Assembly: GCA_016929815.1 (NCBI GenBank)
Contig: JAFGIC010000223.1
Location: 1-7,232 of the forward strand
DNA: 7,232 nucleotides
Direction of reading: 5' to 3'
Source of the DNA: Deltaproteobacteria bacterium
GTDB taxonomy: Bacteria; Desulfobacterota; DSM-4660; Desulfatiglandales; HGW-15
The notes beneath the pieces were generated by a model, which saw only the letters and a list, made by a program, of their open reading frames with translations, had not been told where the DNA came from and did no database searches. The position numbers and the translations under genes are program-made. This document shows, one piece after another, positions 1 through 4,358 of the stretch (the stretch's first letter is position 1; each line of letters starts with the position of its first letter).

Positions 1-26
1 ATAATCTATAAAAACTTTACCGTATC

Positions 27-55
27 TTGACAGCCAGGATAGGAGAATCTATTAT
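27..55 (+). promoter_or_regulatory. sigma70-type promoter for the LOG-rsmG unit
   Basis: A perfect -35 box TTGACA at 27-32 is followed after exactly 17 bases by TATTAT at 50-55, a 5 of 6 match to the -10 consensus. Transcription would start near 62 and give a leader of about 73 bases before the ATG at 135. This is the only good promoter I see ahead of the two-gene unit. An inverted repeat (42-59) overlaps the spacer and the -10 box. Confidence 0.75.
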
Positions 56-59
56 CTCC
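42..59. repeat. inverted repeat overlapping the -10 box, possible operator
   Basis: GGAGA at 42-46 and TCTCC at 55-59 are perfect 5-base inverted arms separated by 8 bases. The repeat covers the end of the spacer and the whole -10 box of the promoter at 27-55, where a repressor would be expected to bind. It lies upstream of the predicted transcription start, so it would not be in the mRNA. The arms are short and chance cannot be excluded. Confidence 0.25.
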
Positions 60-134
60 AAGTATTTTAATTCAAGATTAACAAAAAACTTAAAAAAATC
101 AATTTATTTTCAGCAAACAAAGAGGTGAAGCGTT

Positions 135-788
135 ATGAATGAAAATCAATATCTGGTGGATGAGCTGACTGTTAAGGATACTTGGAGGATGTTTCATTTT
201 CTTTCAGAATTTGTGGAAGGCTTTGAGACCATGCCCAAGGTATATCCTGCCGTATCGATCTTTGGATCAGCAAGAATTTCTCCCAAAAGTGCGTCATATA
301 AGATGGCAGAAAAAATTGCCGTTTCACTGGTTAAAAACGGTTTCAATATTATTACAGGCGGAGGTCCGGGCATAATGGAAGCTGCCAACAGGGGCGCTGC
401 CAAGGCAGGCGGCCGCTCAGTGGGGCTTCATATCCATTTACCGAATGAGCAGAAACCCAACAAATATGCCAATGTCAGGCTTGATTTTAGATACTTTTTT
501 ATAAGAAAGGTTATGTTTGTAAAATACGCTGTTGCGTATATCATAATGCCGGGCGGATTTGGAACGCTGGATGAATTATTCGAGTCAATCACGTTAATAC
601 AGACCAAAAGAATAAGATCATTTCCTGTTGTGCTGATCGATTCAAATTATTGGAAAGGTCTCATAGACTGGATAAAGGGCACGATGATCAAGGAGAAGAC
701 CATATCGGAGCAGGATCTCGATATCTTCGAGCTCGTTGACGATCCTGATGAGGCAGTAGAAATAATAAAAAGGAGGGTGATTGTCTGA
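135..788 (+). CDS. LOG family Rossmann-fold protein (TIGR00730-like)
   Basis: The 217-residue product carries both hallmarks of the LOG (LONELY GUY) / TIGR00730 family. A glycine-rich nucleotide-binding loop GGGPGIMEA lies at residues 75-83, and the signature PGGFGTLDE at 139-147 includes the family glutamate (E147). The Arg-Lys pair at 124-125 sits where the family has its conserved basic residue. Characterised members hydrolyse nucleoside 5'-monophosphates at the N-glycosidic bond, and some release active cytokinins; a cytoplasmic dimer is expected. The exact substrate here cannot be read from sequence. About 40 residues precede the Rossmann core, as in the longer bacterial subgroup. The ATG at 135 is preceded by GAGG at 122-125 with 9-base spacing, extending into a GAGGTGA match to the anti-SD. 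The gene is first in a transcription unit with rsmG, whose start overlaps its stop codon. The purpose of that pairing is unknown. Confidence 0.9.
   Translation: MNENQYLVDELTVKDTWRMFHFLSEFVEGFETMPKVYPAVSIFGSARISPKSASYKMAEKIAVSLVKNGFNIITGGGPGIMEAANRGAAKAGGRSVGLHIHLPNEQKPNKYANVRLDFRYFFIRKVMFVKYAVAYIIMPGGFGTLDELFESITLIQTKRIRSFPVVLIDSNYWKGLIDWIKGTMIKEKTISEQDLDIFELVDDPDEAVEIIKRRVIV
771..776 (+). promoter_or_regulatory. Shine-Dalgarno site that decides the rsmG start
   Basis: AGGAGG, a full-strength SD, lies inside the last codons of the LOG-family gene. The only initiation-type codon at proper distance in the rsmG frame is CTG at 785-787, 8 bases downstream. The TTG at 781 and GTG at 777 are in other frames. 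The rsmG frame is closed upstream by TGA at 749-751, and no ATG, GTG or TTG occurs in it between there and the ATG at 914. Confidence 0.75.
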
Positions 789-1474
789 GATACGATAATA
801 TCGATTTTCCCTTTCTGTATTCAAAGGCGTCCGATTACGGCATAAGACTGTCGGAGAGCCACCTAAATCTATTCGAGGTTTATCTCAAAGAATTAATTGA
901 ATGGAATTCACGGATGAACCTTACCGGGATCGATGAACGTGGAAGGATGATTATAGAGCTTTTTCTGGATTCGCTTATTCCTGTCCCCTATCTTCCTTTA
1001 AAAGGTAGGATGCTCGATGTAGGATCAGGCGCCGGATTCCCTGCACTCGTGATAAAATTACTCATTCCCGGTTTAAAGCTGTACATGGTTGAGGCCGGCT
1101 CAAAGAAGGTCAGTTTTCTAAAACAGGTCATCAGATTGTTGAGGATTTCCGATATTGAGGCTGTAAATGGAAGGGTAGAAGTTGTCGGTGATAAGCTTGT
1201 TGCCGAAGGTTTTGATATTATTTCCGCCAGGGCGCTGGCGGATCTTAAGCGTGTTATCAGATGGTGCTCTCACCTTCTTTCCAATAAAGGCCTGCTAGTC
1301 TATTTTTCAGGATGCGGTGTTGAAGAAAATCTGAAAAGTTGTGAAGGACTGATGAGAGAACGGCATCTGACAGTAGATCACTTGATTCCCTACCACCTTC
1401 CCGGCATGCAGGAAAGCCGAGGTATTATAATATTAAAGAAAGAAATTACTGAGCCAATTTCCGGGAAAAAATAA
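785..1474 (+). CDS. rsmG: 16S rRNA (guanine(527)-N7)-methyltransferase RsmG, probable CTG start
   Basis: RsmG (GidB) is a cytoplasmic SAM-dependent methyltransferase that makes m7G at position 527 of 16S rRNA. Counted from CTG at 785, the product has 229 residues, normal for a family of roughly 205-240. Residues 29-47 contain the family's N-terminal signature (a YLKELIEWN stretch, then MNLTGI). The SAM-binding motif LDVGSGAGFP is at 77-86, an acidic motif II residue at E103, and the SARA segment typical of RsmG at 147-150. The first ATG, at 914, has no SD and would remove 43 residues, including the conserved YLKELIEWN stretch. By contrast, CTG at 785 has AGGAGG 8 bases upstream and overlaps the LOG stop (TGA 786-788), which suggests translational coupling. 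In-frame CTGs at 815 and 848 are weaker alternatives. The frequent neighbours mnmG, parA and parB are absent here. The 3' end faces the dodecin gene. Confidence 0.93.
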   Translation: MRYDNIDFPFLYSKASDYGIRLSESHLNLFEVYLKELIEWNSRMNLTGIDERGRMIIELFLDSLIPVPYLPLKGRMLDVGSGAGFPALVIKLLIPGLKLYMVEAGSKKVSFLKQVIRLLRISDIEAVNGRVEVVGDKLVAEGFDIISARALADLKRVIRWCSHLLSNKGLLVYFSGCGVEENLKSCEGLMRERHLTVDHLIPYHLPGMQESRGIIILKKEITEPISGKK

Positions 1475-1511
1475 AAGAAGGCCCCGATTTTATATTATCA
1501 TCAAGGCCTTC
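1463..1511 (-). terminator. rho-independent terminator of the dodecin gene
   Basis: Perfect 7-base arms GAAGGCC (1477-1483) and GGCCTTC (1505-1511) enclose a 21-base AT-rich loop. On the minus strand the second arm runs into TTTTATTTTTT (1476-1466), a strong U-tract, 15 bases downstream of the dodecin stop. On the plus strand the hairpin follows the rsmG stop immediately, but the bases after it (AATTATTG) are a poor U-tract, so any rsmG termination here would be weak. The U-tract is encoded opposite the last lysine codons of rsmG. Confidence 0.75.
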
Positions 1512-1525
1512 AATTATTGTTGCGG

Positions 1526-1735
1526 CTATTTCTGATACTTGAACGAAAGATTTAACCTTGTCCTGTAACTCTTTACCTTTCCGTCTTCAATTGTAACGTC
1601 AAGTTTTGTTACCTCAGCAACCCTGAGATCCTTTAGACTCTCTCCAGCGGTTTTTATTGCGATTGATGCAGCTTCTTCCCATGACTTATCGCTTGTGCCA
1701 ACCAACTCAATAATCTTGTAAGTGCTCCCGGCCAT
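1526..1735 (-). CDS. dodecin family protein, Trp-less (calcium-dodecin-like)
   Basis: A 69-residue protein of typical dodecin length. It opens with the family pattern YKIIELVGTSDKSWEEA (residues 6-22), then one helix, then two beta strands ending in LSFKY near the C terminus. Dodecins assemble into hollow dodecamers in the cytoplasm. Classical ones stack flavins against a tryptophan in a W-x-E-V motif. Here that position is Val39 (residues 38-42 read RVAEV), so flavin stacking as in classical dodecins is unlikely. From memory, the segment resembles the mycobacterial calcium dodecin SecE2 (Rv0379), which also has an RVA-type segment here and chelates Ca2+. The alternative ligand is therefore inferred, not shown. 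The ATG at 1735 has GGAGG at 1746-1742 with 6-base spacing. An ATG at 1740 is out of frame and only one base from the SD. The gene is convergent with rsmG and ends in its own terminator. Confidence 0.92.
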   Translation of the reverse strand: MAGSTYKIIELVGTSDKSWEEAASIAIKTAGESLKDLRVAEVTKLDVTIEDGKVKSYRTRLNLSFKYQK

Positions 1736-1746
1736 GTCATGCCTCC

Positions 1747-1779
1747 TTAATTATTAAAGGTTGATAATGACGACACCAT
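1747..1779 (-). CDS. possible 10-residue leader ORF upstream of dodecin
   Basis: In the dodecin leader a very strong SD (1803-1792) is followed by an ATG at 1779 opening a 10-codon frame that encodes MVSSLSTFNN. It stops with TAA at 1749-1747, one base before the dodecin SD. Spacing from SD to ATG is 15 bases, longer than usual. A second reading starts at CTG 1789, 5 bases after the SD, and gives an 11-residue hydrophobic peptide (LLLHGVVIINL) ending at 1754. Neither peptide has regulatory codon clusters that I recognise. It could be a coupling or attenuation leader, or a decayed start. Confidence 0.2.
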   Translation of the reverse strand: MVSSLSTFNN

Positions 1780-1791
1780 GTAAAAGCAGAT

Positions 1792-1803
1792 TCACCTCCT
1801 TTC
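1792..1803 (-). promoter_or_regulatory. orphan near-perfect Shine-Dalgarno in the dodecin leader
   Basis: Read on the minus strand, 1803-1792 is GAAAGGAGGTGA, complementary over its length to the common bacterial 16S 3' tail. It is far stronger than the dodecin's own GGAGG at 1746-1742 and lies about 57 bases upstream of the dodecin ATG, too far to serve it directly. No ordinary start codon lies 5-10 bases downstream. It may serve a tiny leader ORF, act as a standby ribosome site, or be a remnant. Confidence 0.5.
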
Positions 1804-1872
1804 ATTGGTAAGAAATGGAATTTATTGTTCGTACATCTAAAAAAATTTAATCATCAATATTCAATTAAACTT

Positions 1873-1901
1873 ATTATCAGTCATTGTCACGCTTTATGCA
1901 A
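1873..1901 (-). promoter_or_regulatory. candidate promoter for dodecin
   Basis: On the minus strand TTGCAT (1901-1896) and GATAAT (1878-1873) are separated by 17 bases. The -10 matches 5 of 6 positions but the -35 only 3 of 6. It would give a leader of about 130 bases that includes the orphan SD at 1803-1792. In sequence this AT-rich, weak matches arise by chance. Confidence 0.3.
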
Positions 1902-1991
1902 ATCATTTTTGTTAAATTGTATCAGTATTGCCTGAGCTTTTCAATACAACATTGTGATGACGCCAATATATTACATAAGGAGCTTATATTC

Positions 1992-2069
1992 ATGAAAGCC
2001 GCGTCCTTATTGACTTTTATAGCTATGTTATATCTGTTTATAGGTGGTTCTTGTTTCAGTTATCTATAG
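1992..2069 (+). CDS. possible 25-residue hydrophobic peptide
   Basis: I do not recognise this frame. ATG at 1992 follows AAGGAG (1977-1982) with a 9-base spacing, a proper ribosome site, and opens 25 codons ending in TAG at 2067-2069. The peptide begins MKAASLLTFIAMLYLF and ends IGGSCFSYL. It has one lysine at residue 2, then an unbroken hydrophobic segment of about 16 residues, a glycine pair and a cysteine at 21. That looks like a single membrane span or a secretion signal. The G-G-S-C stretch resembles, but does not match well, a lipobox, and only four residues would remain after cleavage. No clear promoter lies upstream. It may be a true small membrane protein, the start of a decayed secreted protein, or chance. 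Confidence 0.3.
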   Translation: MKAASLLTFIAMLYLFIGGSCFSYL

Positions 2070-2122
2070 TAGAATAGTCATTGGAGTTTTCAATTACTCT
2101 TTGAATGAACGATTATATTTTC

Positions 2123-2151
2123 TTGACTTTTTATTATTTATTTTATATATT
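2123..2151 (+). promoter_or_regulatory. strong sigma70-type promoter for the H1-like gene
   Basis: TTGACT at 2123-2128 and TATATT at 2146-2151, each a 5 of 6 match, are separated by 17 bases. The AT-rich sequence just upstream (2101-2122) could act as an UP element. Transcription would begin near 2158, giving a leader of about 40 bases before the ATG at 2199. The quality of this promoter and of the SD suggests high expression. Confidence 0.78.
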
Positions 2152-2198
2152 GCCATTTACATAGGCTTTTAATAATAACTCAATAGAAAGGAGACACT

Positions 2199-2414
2199 AT
2201 GGCTACTGCTAATCAAATTAAGTACAGGATGGGACAGGCAAAGAAAAAATTAGCAAAAATTAACAAGGAACTTACATCAACAAAGGCTAATATCAAAAAG
2301 CTGGAAGCAGAATTTAAAAAGGCTAAGTCTGCAAAACCGAAAAAGAAGGCTGCTCCCAAGAAAAAGGCTGCGCCTAAGAAGAAAGCAAGGAAAGCGGCTA
2401 AGAAGGCAAAATAA
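2199..2414 (+). CDS. histone H1-like basic coiled-coil protein
   Basis: A 71-residue, extremely basic protein: I count 26 Lys and 2 Arg against 3 Glu and no Asp. Residues 7-42 show hydrophobic positions at strict 4-3 spacing (I7, M11, A14, L18, I21, L25, T28, I32, L35, F39, A42), broken only by T28, so a coiled coil of about five heptads is likely. Residues 46-71 form an H1-like tail with PKKKAA twice and PKKKAR once, then alternating Lys/Ala. Bacterial proteins with such tails, such as chlamydial Hc1 and the AlgP or BpH1 types, bind DNA or RNA nonspecifically and compact the nucleoid. That role is inferred here from composition. The ATG at 2199 has GAAAGGAG (2186-2193) with 5-base spacing. 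The gene is monocistronic, behind the promoter at 2123-2151, and convergent with the Mut7-C gene. Low-complexity tails make homology assignments unreliable. Confidence 0.85.
   Translation: MATANQIKYRMGQAKKKLAKINKELTSTKANIKKLEAEFKKAKSAKPKKKAAPKKKAAPKKKARKAAKKAK
2337..2390 (+). repeat. 18-bp tandem repeat encoding PKKKA(A/R)
   Basis: Three consecutive imperfect 18-base units encode residues 47-64 of the H1-like protein: PKKKAA, PKKKAA and PKKKAR. The units differ mainly at third codon positions, which suggests that an older repeat has been kept at the protein level. In-frame 18-base repeats like these can expand or contract by slippage without breaking the gene, so tail length may vary between strains. 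Confidence 0.8.
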
Positions 2415-2470
2415 GCGTTTTAGAGCAAACTGATACAACTGTGATCCTTATGGCTCCGGGATGCAGGCTC

Positions 2471-2501
2471 AATTAACTGTATAAATAAAAGTCAGTTGAT
2501 T
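2471..2501. repeat. inverted repeat between convergent genes, weak terminator candidate
   Basis: AATTAACTG (2471-2479) and CAGTTGATT (2493-2501) can pair over 9 positions with one G-U wobble around a 13-base loop. It sits between the ends of the convergent H1-like and Mut7-C genes. Neither strand has a U-tract after the stem, so it is not a classical rho-independent terminator. It may protect 3' ends or be chance pairing in AT-rich sequence. Confidence 0.3.
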
Positions 2502-2529
2502 AACGTCATGTACCGATGAGGCAGTGTTT

Positions 2530-3009
2530 TTAATCAGTATTAAATAAATTCCATTCTGAAAGCTGTTTCATCATCCTGGTTTTATGACTGCCGGGCCAGA
2601 AGTACCGTCCGCAGGAAGGGCAGAGGTATATATCCGGTTTGTTTTGGTTGAATATATAATCAGGTATCTGTGCTTTTGATTCTTCTATGGGTATTTTTTT
2701 CAATGGGATATTGCAGACCAGGCATCTGGTGAACCATCGTGAACTATCAAGGGTAAGATAACCCTTTTTTAGTATTTCCTGCAGTTGTGTGCGGACATTA
2801 TCCGTTTCTATTAAGAGGGAAGGATGGTATTTTTCTGTCATGCGTCTGTTTCTTGTCAATAAAAGACGTCCTTCACGGATAGACATATCAATTATCTCCG
2901 ACCTGTAAAATGGCTGGTAATGGGTGTCACAGCCCATTACCCTGAGCCATTTTGACAGACGTCCTAACATCACATCAGCAACAAACTTTATTTCAATGGG
3001 GTTTGTCAT
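2530..3009 (-). CDS. Mut7-C family RNase with zinc ribbon
   Basis: A 159-residue protein matching the Mut7-C (PF01927) family, a PIN-like nuclease fold joined to a C-terminal zinc ribbon. Residues 9-23 form the family opening (FVADVMLGRLSKWLR), with the likely metal-binding Asp12. Residues 49-54 (LLLTRN) hold the second conserved block. Cys96/Cys99 and Cys130/Cys133 are two CxxC pairs forming the ribbon, followed by the common WPGSH ending at 138-142. The role is probably RNA cleavage in the cytoplasm; the target is unknown. The second block commonly reads TRD from memory, but here it is TRN (Asn54), which may alter activity. ATG at 3009 has AAGGAG (3023-3018) with 8-base spacing, so I prefer it to the in-frame TTG at 3012, which has 5-base spacing. 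The gene is divergent from murA. It begins inside the same short intergenic region and has no convincing promoter of its own that I can define. Confidence 0.88.
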   Translation of the reverse strand: MTNPIEIKFVADVMLGRLSKWLRVMGCDTHYQPFYRSEIIDMSIREGRLLLTRNRRMTEKYHPSLLIETDNVRTQLQEILKKGYLTLDSSRWFTRCLVCNIPLKKIPIEESKAQIPDYIFNQNKPDIYLCPSCGRYFWPGSHKTRMMKQLSEWNLFNTD

Positions 3010-3036
3010 CAAGTGATCTCCTTGAATTTAAACCGG

Positions 3037-3065
3037 TTGACTAGCAGTATCCGATATAATATAGA
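3037..3065 (+). promoter_or_regulatory. probable promoter for murA-comEC
   Basis: TTGACT at 3037-3042 (5 of 6) is followed after 17 bases by TATAGA at 3060-3065 (4 of 6). Transcription would start near 3072, giving a leader of about 27 bases. Two perfect TATAAT boxes lie close by, at 3055-3060 and 3073-3078, but neither has a good -35 at 16-18 bases. The true -10 within this AT-rich patch is therefore uncertain. Confidence 0.5.
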
Positions 3066-3098
3066 GTCGCATTATAATAAAAATCCGGTGATAAGAAA

Positions 3099-4358
3099 AT
3101 GAAGAAAATAGTTATTGAAGGCGGGAATTCCCTTAAGGGAACCGTAACAATAAGCGGATCAAAAAATGCGGCGCTCCCGGCTGTTGCTGCTTGCATTTTA
3201 ACAGGCGGGCCGCACATAATCCATAGCCTCCCTACTCTCAGGGACATTATGACAATAAAAACAATAATGTCCGGCATGGGAGCGGAGTTCCATGAAAACG
3301 AAGATCATTCACTATCCGTCAATACAGATAATATAATTGATCATGAAGCATCATATGATCTTGTAAGGACCATGAGGGCGTCCATCCTGCTGCTTGGTCC
3401 GCTTCTTGCTAGATTGGGAAAAGCCCGAATCTCACTTCCCGGCGGGTGTGCAATAGGTGCAAGGCCTGTGAACCTTCATCTAAAGGCGTTATCTGCCATG
3501 GGCGTGGATATGCGCCTCGAGAATGGTTATATAAATGCCGAGGTAAAACATATGAAGGGCGCGAATATCTTTTTTGATATTCCGACTGTAACGGGAACTG
3601 AGAATATCATGATGGCCGCTGTTACGGCGGACGGAAGCACGATACTCAATAATGCGGCAAAAGAACCTGAGATCATCGATCTGGCGGACATGCTCAGAAA
3701 GATGGGAGCAGATATCAGAGGAGACGGCACGGATACAATCTTTATTGAAGGCGTGAAGGAATTAAAACCTGCCGAACATTCAATAATACCCGACAGGATT
3801 GAGGCAGGAACATTCATGATAGCCTCCGCCATCACGCAGGGCGATATAAGGATACAGAACTGCCGTCCTGACCATCTGTACGCGGTTATTGAAAAACTAC
3901 GGGCCGTCGGTGCAGAGATAGAATATGGGGAAGATGTTTTTTCCATTAAAGGACCGAAGATCATTCACAGCGTCGATATAACCACGATGCCATTTCCCGG
4001 GTTTCCTACCGACCTGCAGGCGCAGTTTATGACGCTGATGTGTATTGCAAAAGGATCAAGTATTATTGAAGAGACCATATTTGAAAACCGTTTTATTCAT
4101 GTCAGTGAACTGGAAAGGATGGGGGCGGATATAACAATTAACGGAAACCAGGCCCTTGTCCGCGGCAGAGATTGCCTTCTGGCCGCGCCTGTTATGGCCA
4201 CGGATCTGCGTGCCAGTGCCTCATTGATCCTTGCAGGGCTTGTAGCGGTAGAAGGCAGGACCGAGGTAAGTCGCATCTATCATCTTGACAGGGGATATGA
4301 GGCATTGGAGGAAAAATTCCGTGCCCTCGGAGCGAATATCAGGAGAGAAGAGGATTGA
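3099..4358 (+). CDS. murA: UDP-N-acetylglucosamine 1-carboxyvinyltransferase MurA
   Basis: MurA transfers enolpyruvate from phosphoenolpyruvate to UDP-GlcNAc, the first committed cytoplasmic step of peptidoglycan synthesis. The 419-residue product is full length, matching the usual 417-420, and has the inside-out alpha/beta barrel family pattern throughout. Visible active-site residues are Lys22-Asn23 (in SGSKNAALP) and Cys117 in the loop GGCAIGARP (115-123), the residue that fosfomycin alkylates in sensitive enzymes. Asp305 lies in [12 protein letters not shown], and Arg398 in the C-terminal DRGY. The ATG at 3099 follows GGTGAT (3087-3092), which matches the downstream half of a full SD in suitable register. 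The stop codon overlaps the apparent start of comEC, so the two are probably co-transcribed and translationally coupled. No second murA or other cell-wall gene is present in the window. Nothing suggests transfer or damage. Confidence 0.97.
   Translation: MKKIVIEGGNSLKGTVTISGSKNAALPAVAACILTGGPHIIHSLPTLRDIMTIKTIMSGMGAEFHENEDHSLSVNTDNIIDHEASYDLVRTMRASILLLGPLLARLGKARISLPGGCAIGARPVNLHLKALSAMGVDMRLENGYINAEVKHMKGANIFFDIPTVTGTENIMMAAVTADGSTILNNAAKEPEIIDLADMLRKMGADIRGDGTDTIFIEGVKELKPAEHSIIPDRIEAGTFMIASAITQGDIRIQNCRPDHLYAVIEKLRAVGAEIEYGEDVFSIKGPKIIHSVDITTMPFPGFPTDLQAQFMTLMCIAKGSSIIEETIFENRFIHVSELERMGADITINGNQALVRGRDCLLAAPVMATDLRASASLILAGLVAVEGRTEVSRIYHLDRGYEALEEKFRALGANIRREED
4341..4345 (+). promoter_or_regulatory. 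Shine-Dalgarno site at the murA-comEC junction
   Basis: AGGAG, inside the last codons of murA, is 8 bases upstream of ATT at 4354, which is in the comEC frame and overlaps the murA stop TGA (4356-4358). A TTG at 4355 sits at similar distance but in the wrong frame. The alternative comEC starts, ATG 4297 and TTG 4375, lack an SD at good spacing. Confidence 0.5.

Larger units (their letters stand above)
1804..2122. other. AT-rich intergenic stretch, mostly unassigned
   Basis: Between the dodecin leader and the promoter of the H1-like gene I find no confident gene or RNA. It contains a weak minus-strand promoter candidate (1873-1901) and one small plus-strand frame with a usable SD (1992-2069). 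A plus-strand frame can be opened from TTG at 1884, but it has no SD and its first 36 codons show no recognisable protein. A weak interrupted inverted repeat around 2080-2108 has no U-tract after it. Confidence 0.5.

Noticed and set aside
914..1474. rsmG starting at the first ATG (914)
   Set aside because: No SD precedes it, and it would cut off a conserved stretch of the RsmG N terminus that is encoded in frame upstream.
1792..1803. Plus-strand TCACCTCCTTTC as a fragment of a 16S rRNA 3' end
   Set aside because: The flanking bases do not match the conserved end of 16S rRNA. The match reflects a strong SD on the other strand.
1884..1991. Upstream extension of the 25-residue frame from TTG 1884
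   Set aside because: No SD at TTG 1884, no recognisable protein in the added residues, and a proper SD exists only for ATG 1992.
2415..2529. A tRNA or structured RNA between the H1-like and Mut7-C genes
   Set aside because: No T-loop GTTC-type motif, cloverleaf arms or acceptor stem; only one weak hairpin.
3055..3078. Two perfect TATAAT boxes ahead of murA as promoters
   Set aside because: Neither has a -35 at 16-18 bases or an extended -10, so the TTGACT/TATAGA pair fits better, though the choice is not certain.
3527..3964. 145-codon minus-strand frame inside murA
   Set aside because: It lies opposite strongly conserved murA sequence and its translation resembles no protein family I know; a shadow frame.
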